From NCBI GenBank assembly GCA_020736575.1, contig JAGPYM010000020.1:186001-250000 (forward strand): 64,000 nucleotides of DNA. Direction: 5' to 3'. Below the pieces are notes generated by a model. The model saw only the letters and a list, made by a program, of their open reading frames with translations, did no database searches and had not been told where the DNA came from. Below are positions 33,475-43,785 of the stretch, in pieces. This DNA comes from Thelonectria olida. Lineage: Eukaryota; Ascomycota; Sordariomycetes; Hypocreales; Nectriaceae. The position numbers were made by a program, and so were the translations under genes. Positions within the stretch are counted from its first letter, which is position 1, and each line of letters opens with the position of its first letter.

Positions 33475-34576
33475 TCAGCCTAATCTAGCTGCCTCGGACT
33501 TGACAATGATAGGGATCTCTTCCACCAGGCTCTGCTGCTTCGGCTGCCATCCCAAGACCTTTCTAGCACGCACTGCCTTGGCGCGCGAATTCATGCCCCA
33601 ACTAGCCACCTCAAATCCAGCAGACGAGTTGAGAGCCTCATCCATTGACCAATCGCGGAGCTCAGGCTCATTTTCGATCAAGCCCTGCTTATGAGCTTCT
33701 CGGCCGATTTGAATTGCCAAGTCACCCCAGGCATGCTCACCATTCTCCGCCATGAAGTAGCCGTGATGACCCCAAACCTCCTTTTCAAAACCCTCTGTCA
33801 GGCTAGGGTTCATAGCAGCCTTAGTGAGTAGACCGATTAGATCGCTCAGATCATGGATATGGACATGGTTCCAACGAGCAAGACCCCTACCGATACGTGG
33901 ACAGTATTTCTCCTTGAGAATGAAGGACGTCAGTTCATATACCTGACGGCCACGATCAGATACGGGACCACATCCCTTTCCATAGATAGTAGGAGGGCAT
34001 ATGATTGCTGTTTTAACTCGATCGGCATGCTCTGTTCCGGTTTCAACAACAATCTCATCGACGTTACGGTGGAAAGCAGCCGTGGGTAGAGTAACCAGTT
34101 CCTCCACACCGTCAAGATCGTTGAATATCTTTTCGTCCGGCTCTCCAAAAGTCTTCTTCACCTCGGAGTCAAAATACGTCAGGATACCTGTCCCACCAAC
34201 ATGGAGCCAGTAGCCGGGTCGAGACGGAGAGTGACCTTCAATGAGACCCTGTGAGATAGCCCTCGCGGTTCGCTCGTGATCGGATGAGTCGGCCGTGTCT
34301 GCGGTTTTGGCTGTCAGAATGGGTTCCGGAATAACCAATGTAAAACTCACGGAGAACAACATCTGCCCATGCGGCCTCGCGGCGGATAACATCCGAGTCT
34401 TCGAGACTGCCATGAACGATTCTAGCTTTAGGATATATCGTCTGCACCTCCTTTGCCTTGCCGGCGGAGCGAACAAGCAAAGCTAGTTCTAAGTCGGAGT
34501 GCTGTTGGGAGAGGTGGAATAGAGCATCACCGCCAATGTAGCCCGTAGAGCCAGTGATAAAAATCTTGGGGGTCAT
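33475..34576 (-). CDS. NAD-dependent epimerase/dehydratase-like protein (extended SDR)
   Basis: The gene has two exons, 34576-34351 and 34310-33475, giving 353 aa. The N-terminal Rossmann motif is GSTGYIGG, preceded by the strand KIFITG. A short LVRS segment and the DVVL/TADSSDH region follow, as in NmrA-like and atypical extended SDR proteins of fungi. GGTGILTYFD stands where the catalytic Ser/Thr region is expected. A canonical YxxxK is not clear. IICPPTIYGKGCGPVSDRG and the later HVHIHDLSDLIGLL are typical of the epimerase group. It probably acts as a reductase or epimerase on the cluster's intermediate. The ATG at 34576 follows an in-frame TTG that is not a likely start. The paired motif inverted repeat lies about 185 bp upstream. 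Confidence 0.88.
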
Positions 34577-34760
34577 GATATGCAAATTAGGAGTGCGTGA
34601 AAGGTTTGGTCATGGATAAGAGGGCATGGTTAGAGGTTGGCATCAAGTCAGTCGTATGCTACCTTAAGGTACAGTGAGAATTTGCTAGTGGTGTTTGTTC
34701 CATGAACGACATCTCGTGATGTCAGAGGCTACTTTGGGCTTTCCTTCACTTGCTGCGTTA

Positions 34761-34770
34761 GCGGCTATAT
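34761..34770 (+). promoter_or_regulatory. cluster motif GCGGCTATAT, site 6 (left arm of inverted repeat)
   Basis: Exact copy in the divergent promoter between the epimerase-like and Dabb genes. With site 7 it forms a perfect 10-bp inverted repeat with a 13-bp spacer. Confidence 0.55.
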
Positions 34771-34783
34771 GCTGTCATAGCCA

Positions 34784-34793
34784 ATATAGCCGC
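34784..34793 (-). promoter_or_regulatory. cluster motif GCGGCTATAT, site 7 (right arm of inverted repeat)
   Basis: Reads ATATAGCCGC on the plus strand. About 210 bp upstream of the epimerase-like gene and 423 bp upstream of the Dabb gene. Confidence 0.55.
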
Positions 34794-35215
34794 GATATTC
34801 CCCATCAAGCACTGGTATTGACAATCACGGGGCTGACCAAGACATACACGGAAGGACTTGTCCATAGCATACCTAACGTTACTAATAGCATATCACGGAG
34901 CTTGTGGAGGAGTAAGGTGGGCATACTATGTCGTGCCGGGGCCCTGTTGATACTTAAGTGTGAGCTACCATTTTGTTACAGGCTATCAGGAGATAAAGAA
35001 ATCGAGCATGGACAAGGGGGGTTTCAGGGATAGGCCCGTCCAAGACACCCAGGTCCCGGACTGACAGACTTTACTGGGCCTTGTTGTACACTCAATATAA
35101 AGCCGCTGTTGCAATATGTACACATACTTCTCACCATCGGGTTTGCCAGGATATAGTTTTGGATCAAACACCAAAGACCAAGACGCAGACATATTGACCT
35201 CGTTGCCCCTTCACA

Positions 35216-35688
35216 ATGTCTATAACCCACATCGTCATGTTTCAATTCAACGAGAGTGCGTCGTCCGGGGACATCAGTGCGGTAGGTGCTCCGTCATATC
35301 AGCCTTGCCTGCTACTAGTCTCTAATCTTTAAACAGGTTTGTCAACGCATGCTTGATCTCAAGGCCCAGTGCCTGCATCCCACTACCCGGAAGCCTTACA
35401 TTCAAGGGGGATCAGGCGGCAAGGATAATTCGCCGGAGGGCGCCCAGGTACGTTGAACGAAATTAGACTATGTATGTTCCATTCCAAACGCAAGCGCTGA
35501 CCATTGGGGTCCCTTTGGACTTCCCTTGTCAGGCTGGCACTACTCACGCGTTTGTCGTTGAGTTCGCCTCAGCGAGCGACAGAGACTACTATCTCAATGA
35601 GGACCCCGTGCACAAACGATTTGTGGAAAGCCTGTCTGGGTTAATCATGAAGTCGCAAGTCGTTGATTTCACCCCTGGGGTCTTCTAA
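35216..35688 (+). CDS. Dabb (stress-responsive A/B barrel) domain protein
   Basis: This is a small alpha/beta barrel protein of 110 aa from three exons: 35216-35281, 35337-35447 and 35533-35688. It begins MSITHIVMFQFNE, the usual first strand of Dabb proteins, and ends with THAFVVEFASASDRDYYLNEDPVHKRFVE, whose D-Y-Y-x-x-x-P-x-H pattern is the family hallmark. Dabb proteins are dimeric. Some are cyclases or lyases for small hydrophobic intermediates, others have no known role. Here the family's size and fold fit, and its place in the cluster suggests an accessory enzyme acting on a pathway intermediate. The first two exons are too short to be seen as open frames. The region 35689-36332 after it holds no gene. 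Confidence 0.85.
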
Positions 35689-36332
35689 GCAAGTAGTTGA
35701 GAGGTTCAGTTGAATTATAATTAGACACATGTCCATGTCCATATAGGATTTCAATGGCTCCAGTTTACCTGAGTCCGTTCTCAAAAAGACACGGCTTAAT
35801 TACATCGACTTGTTCGGTGTATTGCTACCGTGGCTAAAAGTCGAAGGCGCTATAGCTAGAACGAACTATCTCTTGACTTGGTCACGGTATTAATGCGTTA
35901 TTATTATACACCGAATATCTCCTAAGCGTCGATGACTCCCACGTAACAAGTCCCTGAATGATGACAGGTACGATTGTAGCTACATCCGACCAATCTATCC
36001 AGCATCGAGTCTAGCTTTATCGCATGCTCTCTGCTCAATTATCGTGTATATCTCGCTTGCCACCACCCAAGCCATCGTCGCCCTCGTTAGATCGGGGCTC
36101 TTAGACGGGAGTTCCGATCTAGACATCGTGTTATCTCATACAGGCGTAACATAAACCATTCTAGCAATGGTATTATCGAAAAATTACCAATCCCAGGTCC
36201 GCAACAAGGTAGTGTATACATTGCTTAGGCCCTCACCCGAACTCAAGCGATTCTACCATCATATTATCTCAAGCCTGGTTTCGGTCACTCAAAGAATGTA
36301 TTGACTGATCTTTGTATACAGTCTTGGTCTAC
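35689..36332. other. intergenic between convergent genes
   Basis: AT-rich DNA between the Dabb gene and the Gfo/Idh gene. I see nothing in it. Confidence 0.5.
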
Positions 36333-37470
36333 CTATAGCCTAAGAGACGGCAACGCTAGTGGCTTTCCAGCGCGGTCAAACTGAATTTTCTGCTCTGTCT
36401 TAAGACTCTCCTGCAGCGATGTAGCAATGACAAGGCTCGTCAGAGAAGATCTCAAAGGGATAGGCATCGGTGCTCCGTCCAAGATCGCGTTAACCCATCC
36501 GTTCACCTCCGCCACGAAAGCCTCCTTGTACCGATCGTACCATGATGGAGTTGGATCAGTCTTGATGAAGCCGTCGCCATCACATAATTCGACTCGGTTC
36601 CTTCGTGACGTGAGGTTCACGGATACCTTCCCAGTCGTACCAAATATCTCACTCTGACTGTCGTAACCATGTGCGGCGATTCGTGAGTTGTAGAAGAACG
36701 CAAACTGGCCGTCCCAAAACTCGCAGATGCCCACAGCATTGTCAGCATCACCTAGTTCTGCGAGATCTGTGTGCACAGCATTCATTCCAACCGCCGAAAC
36801 GGATTTTGGAATACACTCCGTGCCTCCGAGGAACATCAAGGCCAGATCGATATCGTGGATGATTGAGTCGACAAAGATACCACCGGAGTTCCTGAGATAC
36901 CCTTTAAAGAACGGGCCGGTATCCCCCTTTTCACACTGTTGTGAGCGGTAGATAAGAGGCTTCCCAATTCCCCCTTGTTGGATCTTGGAAAGGGCGTCCT
37001 GGTAGCTTTCGTCGAAGCGCCTCACAAATCCCACCATCAACTTTGTCTGGGGATTTGCCTCGACTCGTTGAATAATATCCTCAAGCTATTAGACTCTCAA
37101 TTAGCTTCTGCGCGCAAATATCCATTACCATCTCCCTTACCTCATTTACCGTAGTACAAACAGGCTTCTCACAGAGGACATGAATGCCCTTGTCAAGCGC
37201 CACTAACGTCTGTTCGGCGTGCAGAGCAGACAGCGAGGCAATGACGATAGCCTGTAGCTCTGGTGTCTCAATCATTTCCTCAAAGGTAGGGTAGAGTTTG
37301 ACGCCATGGGGTACCAGGTGCTCCTTTCCCCAGACGAGATCCTGCTCTGCTGGTGAACAGGCGCATAGCAAGTTGGCACGAGGGGTCTTGTGAAGCAGGT
37401 TAAACGCGTGCGACTGGCCCATGCGCCCAATCCCAACGACTCCCACATTCAGCTTGATCGGCGCTGTCAT
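36333..37470 (-). CDS. Gfo/Idh/MocA-family NAD(P) oxidoreductase (inositol/sugar dehydrogenase-like)
   Basis: The gene has two exons, 37470-37141 and 37085-36333, giving 360 aa. The N-terminal Rossmann domain shows GVVGIGRMGQSHA and CACS; the catalytic-lysine motif EKP is in HVLCEKPVCTT. The C-terminal alpha/beta domain shows MVGFVRRFDESYQDALSKI, SGGIFVDSIIHDIDLALMFLGG (Asp and His of the usual D-xxx-H motif), and EIFGTTGKVSVNL. This pattern is closest to myo-inositol 2-dehydrogenase and related sugar dehydrogenases, which oxidise a ring hydroxyl. The intron is 55 nt and phase 0. The gene is divergent from the hexose-type transporter (38189), with one exact cluster motif in the shared promoter. 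Oxidation of the imported sugar or cyclitol is a reasonable inference. Confidence 0.92.
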
Positions 37471-37603
37471 TGTGTGTTTTGCTCTGTGCTATTATGTCCG
37501 TCGTGGTGCGTGTAATCTTTTGTGAAATGTGTCGAGCTGCAGTGCCTTTGAATGCGCGCCGTGGATGGGTAGTAGTACGCATACCCTGGGTTGAAGTGCG
37601 ATC

Positions 37604-37612
37604 TGGCTATAT
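37604..37612 (+). promoter_or_regulatory. weak cluster motif TGGCTATAT / TATA element
   Basis: TGGCTATATA, one base off the core, about 135 bp upstream of the Gfo/Idh ATG. It may instead be that gene's TATA element. Confidence 0.25.
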
Positions 37613-37682
37613 AGTCTACGTGTATGAGAACAGAAAGCCAATTTCAACACATATAACAGTACCATGAAGGCTAAATCTGTGT

Positions 37683-37692
37683 ATATAGCCGC
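37683..37692 (-). promoter_or_regulatory. cluster motif GCGGCTATAT, site 8
   Basis: Reads ATATAGCCGC on the plus strand. About 213 bp upstream of the Gfo/Idh ATG and 506 bp upstream of the transporter ATG. Confidence 0.5.
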
Positions 37693-38082
37693 AGCGGTAG
37701 ATGATCTCAATTGCGCTTCCCCGCCCTTGCCCCGACGCGACTCATGGCACGGCTGTAAGGGCCTGCTGCATTTAATGGGTAGATCTGAGCGTTTACACTA
37801 ACGAAGGTCATCTGATTCTCACCGGCTGTATACTTTTCCATCGTCAGAAGCTGCATTTACGAGCATGTTTTCTCCACACACCCCCAAGCACAACCAGTAG
37901 ACAAAACCCACTGGCAATACGAAACGAGGGTTAACTGGTTGGGCAGACTTTGCAGGACTCTCCACATTGAGCCCCATGGGGAAACTTGGGGAAACTTGGG
38001 GGAGGCAAGATGAACCGACTTTGACTCGCCTCCATATCCATGACAAGTATCTCGCGGTCTAGACTGCATGCTCGTGATTGCC

Positions 38083-38088
38083 TATAAG
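38083..38088 (+). promoter_or_regulatory. TATA-like element of the hexose-type transporter
   Basis: TATAAG, 101 bp before the ATG at 38189. A CT-rich leader follows it, typical of fungal core promoters. Confidence 0.4.
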
Positions 38089-38188
38089 AAGCCAACCTCC
38101 CTCTTGTCTATCCTCTTCTTGTCTACAAAACACTCAGTCTTCACTCAACAACTACTCAAGCTATCAATTGTTTTTCCCTGTCCAAACC

Positions 38189-39742
38189 ATGCCACGGCTC
38201 TTCAGCAACGAGGGCGACGCCCTTCGCTACCGCATTACGGCAGCTTGTGGGAGTGGCTTCCTCCTCTTCGGGTACGACCAGGGCGTCTTTGGCGGTCTTC
38301 TAAGCAACAGGGCCTTTCTAAAGACGTTCGATTACCCAAGCTCAACTATCCAGGGCCAGATCGTGGCCACTTACGACATAGGCTGCATTATAGGCACGCT
38401 GCTATCTATCTTTATTGGCGATAAAATCGGTCGTCGACGGTCAATCCTTGCGGGCTGTGTCATCCTTATCCTAGGCGGCATCATTCAAACCGCATCATAC
38501 TCTCTGGCGCCTATGATTGTCGGGCGTGTTATAGCCGGCGTGGGCAATGGCATGAACACGATTGCCATTCCTGTCTGGCAGTCAGAAACGGCCAAGCCAG
38601 AGCACCGCGGCAAGCTGATTGTGCTCCAAATGGTGACCAATATCTTTGGAATTGCCCTTACCAACTGGATGAACTTTGGCTTCACGTACATCCCGGACCA
38701 CCCCGTATCTTGGCGCTTCCCGCTGGCTTTCCAGTGCTTCTTTGCTCTTGTCACTATGAGTCTAGTCTGCGTGGCTCCCGAGTCTCCACGATGGCTCGTC
38801 ATGCGTGACCGTACTGGGGAGGCACAGGCTATCTTGGCACGCCTTGCGGCCAAGCCCGAGAATGACGCATCCGTTGCGGAGCAGGTTGGCCTTCTTGTGG
38901 CCTCCGTGCACCACGAGGCCGCAGTGCAGGACGCTGTGACTTGGCGAGAGATATTCCGCAATGGCGAACAACAGACGCTACGTCGTATCCTGCTGGGCGC
39001 CGGCACGTCTGTATTCCAGCAGATTGGAGGCGTCAACGTTATTGCCTACTATTTGCCCGTGGTTCTTGTCCGGTCTTTTGGCATGTCGGACCGGCTAGCC
39101 CTGATCCTCTCGGCTGTCGACTCTATGCAGCTTATGTTTTGGGGCGCATTGGCCGCCTTCTTGATAGACCGAGTCGGTCGTCGGCGACTCATGATAATGG
39201 GTGTTGCCTGCAGCGGCGTCTGCTTCACTTTTGTGGCGATTGGACTACGTTATAGCGGGTCCAATAGTGAGAATAAGTCTATGTCGATTCTGGCAGTCGT
39301 CTTTATCTTCCTTTACTATGTCTTCTATGGGATGTCCCTACTCTCTATTCCCTTTATGTATCCGGCCGAGATCAACGCGCAGCGCATGCGTAATACGGGC
39401 ACATCTGTTGCAACTGCTGTCAATTGGACCTGCGTCTATTTGGTTGTAGTTGTAACTCCTGTGGCAATTGATACGATTGGGTGGAAATACTACCTGATAT
39501 ATGGCATCTTCAACTTTGCCTTTGTCCCTATCGCCTGGTATTTCTACGTGGAGACGGCAAGACTATCGCTTGAGCAGGTTGACCGCCTATTCCAAATCAA
39601 GCACGAGGGTGGAAAAGACGTATCCTGGAAGGAGGCCACGCGGTTGGCTCGGATGGAAACGCCTCAGACGGTGGAGGCCAAAATTGAGGGTATAGAGCTG
39701 TCTGAAACCAGCCACTGCGAGAGTATCAAGGGCAAGAGCTGA
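38189..39742 (+). CDS. MFS sugar/polyol transporter at cluster edge
   Basis: A single exon encodes 517 aa of a twelve-helix plasma-membrane proton symporter of the sugar porter family. Signatures in order are GFLLFGYDQGVFGGLL in helix 1, the GDKIGRRRS loop, GRVIAGVGNGMNTIAIPVWQSE in helix 4, and APESPRWLVMRDRTGEA after helix 6. Then come FQQIGGVNVIAYYLPVV in helix 7, the DRVGRRRLM loop, and the post-helix-12 VETARLSLEQVDRLF in place of PETKG. The changed PETKG and the Gfo/Idh neighbour suggest hexoses, inositol or similar cargo. The ATG at 38189 (MPRLFSNEG) was chosen over upstream in-frame codons, which lack an ATG and sit just after a TATA element. It is probably the importer for the cluster. 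Confidence 0.93.
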   Translation: MPRLFSNEGDALRYRITAACGSGFLLFGYDQGVFGGLLSNRAFLKTFDYPSSTIQGQIVATYDIGCIIGTLLSIFIGDKIGRRRSILAGCVILILGGIIQTASYSLAPMIVGRVIAGVGNGMNTIAIPVWQSETAKPEHRGKLIVLQMVTNIFGIALTNWMNFGFTYIPDHPVSWRFPLAFQCFFALVTMSLVCVAPESPRWLVMRDRTGEAQAILARLAAKPENDASVAEQVGLLVASVHHEAAVQDAVTWREIFRNGEQQTLRRILLGAGTSVFQQIGGVNVIAYYLPVVLVRSFGMSDRLALILSAVDSMQLMFWGALAAFLIDRVGRRRLMIMGVACSGVCFTFVAIGLRYSGSNSENKSMSILAVVFIFLYYVFYGMSLLSIPFMYPAEINAQRMRNTGTSVATAVNWTCVYLVVVVTPVAIDTIGWKYYLIYGIFNFAFVPIAWYFYVETARLSLEQVDRLFQIKHEGGKDVSWKEATRLARMETPQTVEAKIEGIELSETSHCESIKGKS

Positions 39743-40211
39743 GTATGTTGATACAGCACTACACGGATGTCGTGTCCATACATATAGGCGTCAAGATATG
39801 CAAGCCTCTCAACAAGGAGGGACAAATGTTATCGACATACATCTCGGCAGCTCGAACGGGAAATTGAGTCGTCCATGATCGAGTCTGGATCTATTTTCAA
39901 GACACAACCCCAGTCCCAAGTCCGTGTTCATGCCCAGTTGAGCCTCCTGCTGCGAGTTGTGTAATCTTGTGGCGTATACGTCATGTTCTTGCACTTAAAA
40001 CCGTGGCTGAACCTCGTATACGCTCCTAAAAGGCGTGTATGTCCTCTTGTTTACCGTAGAGCTGTCACGATGTTCATTTCCCTGACGAGCGACTAGCAAT
40101 GACACGAGGATACCTGTTCAGTGCTCCAGGTTATCAGCACCTCCTCCTTGAATTTAGTTCAACCCTTTCTGCGCTTCCACCGAAACAATCCAACCCCCAA
40201 TATTACCCGTT
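39743..40211. other. intergenic, no gene seen
   Basis: This is the 3' flank of the transporter gene and the promoter of the small membrane protein. Nothing else supported. Confidence 0.5.
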
Positions 40212-40583
40212 ATGGCATTGAACTCAGAAGTCATCATTGCCATTGTTGGTGTTGTCGTCAATTTGCCTACCATCATGCTGCTTTGTTGGAAGGCTTTGAA
40301 AAGATGTAGAGGCCGGTCACCCACAGTTCTATGTATGCCTATCAGTCTCATAATTAATCCCCTGCTAGTAGTCATAGCATGACGTTGGGCTTTGTTCTTA
40401 ACCTACCCACCAGACCCCTTACCTGTCGATTTGGAATCGCTGCAAGATCAAGCCCAAGATAGCCATCATGATTCGACTCGGCCACTCTCCCGAACCTCAA
40501 GCACGAGCATTGTGAATCACTTACCCGGTCCACACGCTTACGAGATACGCATCATTACTGCCCCAAGTTTCAAGTTACACTAA
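40212..40583 (+). CDS. small single-helix membrane protein, 96 aa (predicted)
   Basis: The gene has two exons, 40212-40332 and 40414-40583, joined in phase 1 across an 81-nt intron (GTATGC...CACCAG). The protein starts MALNSEVIIAIVGVVVNLPTIMLL, one clear membrane helix near residues 6-27. A basic patch KALKRCRGR follows, and then a polar Ser-rich tail from exon 2. This layout (short outer end, one helix, basic stop-transfer, polar tail) recurs in small fungal proteins of unknown role. The support is structural only. The intron could be misread, in which case the first exon runs on for about 17 codons to a stop. Confidence 0.45.
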
Positions 40584-42208
40584 ACATGACTTTGGTTTGA
40601 GACAAGAGGTTGAATGATGGAGCGTCCATGTCTCGACGTTCCATGTTGGTTGGACGAGCCCCGTGTTGCAACCGTATTTTGGACAGGTGTCACCGTATCA
40701 TAGATGTCTGGGATGATGACATTCGCCCCCGGTATAAACTCAAGCGACGTCTACAAATCTGTTCTAGATGTGCGCTTCATGGTTCATTTCCAACCACTAC
40801 CTGTGCCGGTCTGCTGCATCGTCTGTGTGACTCTGGATTGAGATTCCGTCTAAGCGCCCTGGCCCGGGGCGATTCGTTGCTCCAATCTCCGTTAACAGTA
40901 ACTCATTCAAAAACCCAAGCCCAAAAACAGACTTGGAAAGTTCGTGATATGATTGACTTGGCTTGAGGTGTTTCTTCATCGCCCTCAATGAAAGTTGTGT
41001 CCAGAGACAAGCTATAGTCATCAACCTTACGCTTCTAGAGTTATTTCCATTTCTACATCTTACCCGCGTCATCTTCGAATTGTAGCCAATTTGCCGGAGC
41101 TTTGACTGGAACGGCAAGCACGTCTGTTGCAGGCCGTTAAAAAGGTGTCCCTATGATGTTGAAGCTCATTTGCGTCGCATTCGTTTGATCCTCGTGGAAA
41201 TATAGAGTCGTGCGAGTGAGAGGCTCAGCCAGCCTTTCGTCAGTCTTCACCCCGGTAGGTCTGACCATACCTAGCCCGTGGTCCTTCTGTTTCTGCCTGA
41301 ATTTGAAGGAGAAGAGTTATAAAGTGTGCGATAGTTGCCTTGCTGCGTTCTGGTAAGGTGCGGTATTCACACAAGCTTTCGGAAAGCAATCTGAAGGCAG
41401 AAGGTGACTGAAAACGGAGCATCTTCGGCGCTCGTTCCCAGAATCCCTGTTTCAGGCATGAGTTGTTGGTTGTTAGTCGTTGGTTGTTGTGCGTTGGTCG
41501 AAGAAGCAGTCAGGGGCCAGTCCTGGCAATGTTGCCGGCGCTATGCGGCACGTCGGAGGTTTCTACGAATACGCAGCCCACTTGGCTGCACTGGGTTTAC
41601 TTGGGGGGTCTCAAAATCGAGTTTCCCTAGGCGATTCTGATGCGCTGGCAAGTCAGTCTGCCATCTCGATGGGGGCACGACCGGGGTGGTGTCGAGGGCA
41701 TCTAGAACAGCCTTCGTAGTCAAAATGGTGTGAAGCATGCATCTCAAAGGTAGTGTCATGACGAAAGGCATGGATTGTCATTGCATTCCGCGCCCGAACT
41801 AGTACCGACATATACTATCCCAGTCAACCAGGATAATCTCCTCTCACAATTGTGTAAGCAACTCAACACCATCATGCTCTTTTATTTCTTAAGCTTGGGC
41901 TATTCTCTGAATTCTTATAAGTACCCAGGGTACCTAATACCTACCTAGAGCTAGAAAGACATCAGCGCCGCACAAGGTGGTCAGCTTTGACGTAGATAAC
42001 GTCCCACCACCTTGCATGTACGGAATTACGGGACTACGGACAGATTCCATCACGAAGCACACATTATTGATGTCGCGCCATTGGCAACTCGACCTTTTGC
42101 CCCACTTGAGCTTGCAGTTGCCTTGGCTTGGCCAATGAGGCCTAAGTTGGGTTGACGAGTCGTAAAGCAAGGAAGCTTGATATACATTCCGTGCAAGTGT
42201 CTTGACAT
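40584..42208. other. intergenic, no gene seen
   Basis: About 1.6 kb. Several frames of 60-118 codons occur on both strands, none with an ATG plus recognisable content. Confidence 0.5.
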
Positions 42209-43708
42209 CTACCTACTAGTATCTACCACATAACGGCCAGCAATGTTGCCTTGTTGCATTAGGTCGTACACGCTCTGGAGCTCTGACAAGCCAACCACCC
42301 TGGGGAATATGAGTTAGTTCTGTTCTGCCATGCGTTCCAGTCAGGTGAAACCTACTTGTATGGTGCCTTGATGAAGCCCTGTCTGAAGAACTCGATGGCT
42401 TCAGCGGTATCCTGTCGGTTGCCGACGTAGCTTCCCTTAATGCTGATCTCACTGTCACATACTATCGTTAGTCCATCAAGTCCAAAGGGCAGGGTTGGTG
42501 TGTTTCTCGTACCGGACAACCGTGTCGAAGACAGGTGCCTTGACAAAGGCATTGGCCGGTAGACCGACGCAAACAATAGTTCCCTTGCTCTTGACGTACT
42601 GGCTCGCCTCCTGGAATGGCTTTTCGCTGGCGGCTAGAAGCAAGACGGCGTCGGGGCCCGTTCCACCCGAAGCATTGCGAATGTCTGTCACAGTGTCTTT
42701 GGACGTCTTGAAGTCGACGAAGCTATCGGCGCCAAGCTCGAGACACACCTTGCGCTTCTCATCACCACCATCTAGAGCAGTTACGTGCAGGCCCATGGCC
42801 TTGGCGTATTGGATAGCGAAGACACCGAGACCGCCGCCAGCTCCGGCAATGGCGATGTGCTGTCCGGGCCGGACGCCGGATGACTTGAGCGCCTTGTACA
42901 CGGTCAGACCGGCGCATAGAATGGGCGCTACAGCCGCGAGGTCGCAGTCCTTGGGGATGCGCGCCACGTGCGCAGCCTTGCCGACGGCGTATTGCTGGAA
43001 AGACCCGTCGACGGTGTAACCTGAGAGCTCGGCTGATGAGCAAAGCGACTCGTTGGACTGTCGGCACTGTTCGCAGCTCATGCACGAGCCGTGTAGCCAC
43101 TTGATGCCGACGTGGTCGCCAATCTCGACGTCCTTGACCAGCTCGCCACGCGCAACTACGACACCTGCGCCCTCGTGCCCTCCGACAAGGGGCATCTTGG
43201 ATGCGAGCGGCCAGTCGCCATTGACGGCGTGCAGATCCGTGTGGCAGACACCACTGTACTTGATGTTGATCAAGACCTCGTCTGAAGCCGGCTTCGGAAC
43301 GGGGATCTTCTTATACTCGACGGCTGTTGCGCAATTAGCCCTGGCCCGTCACCTTGGTGGACAACACCTACGACCGCCCAGCTTCTCCAGAACCTGCGCC
43401 CATTGCTCCGTCGGGATGCTGGGGCCTGAGGTCGTGGCGTAGGCGGCGGCCTTGCCCACGTTGTTGCTGGCGTTGATGTTGCTGGTGATGCTGCTGGTGG
43501 TGGTGCTCACGCGACTGTTGGTGCTGTGGCGAGCACACGCCTGGCCGCTTGAGGTCGCGCAGCTCGCGCAGAGGAATCGCTGACTGGAACTGAAGTTTCG
43601 ACGGGCGATCTGCGTTGCTGGTGCCCGGACAATGGATGCCGTGTTGCGCAGGGCCGGACGCATGGTCCGGAGGACCGAGCTCCTCATGAGGCTGCTTGTT
43701 GGTATCAT
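42209..43708 (-). CDS. alcohol dehydrogenase, zinc-dependent, probably mitochondrial
   Basis: The gene has four exons, 43708-43375, 43323-42513, 42451-42356 and 42299-42209, giving 443 aa. The NAD-linked enzyme interconverts primary alcohols such as ethanol and aldehydes. Residues 1 to about 100 are rich in Arg, Ser and Ala with almost no acids (for example [27 protein letters not shown]), a mitochondrial presequence. The MDR core follows: [17 protein letters not shown] with catalytic Cys/His, GGHEGAG, structural-zinc cysteines [15 protein letters not shown], and the Rossmann motif [18 protein letters not shown]. The end is [14 protein letters not shown], as in yeast-type ADH. The presequence makes it ADH3-like in location. 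A TATA-like element (43778-43785) lies 70 bp upstream. Confidence 0.92.
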
Positions 43709-43777
43709 TGCAAGTCTCGGTACGTAGGGATTGGCGTGCCTGTCATGGCGGCGCCCTTGGATTTAGCTGCCGGGTGG

Positions 43778-43785
43778 CTTTATAC
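43778..43785 (-). promoter_or_regulatory. TATA-like element of the alcohol dehydrogenase gene
   Basis: GTATAAAG on the minus strand, 70 bp upstream of the ATG at 43708. Confidence 0.4.

Noticed and set aside
37977..38001. Direct repeat ggggaaactt in the divergent transporter promoter
   Set aside because: Two short G/A-rich copies only. Too simple to separate from chance.
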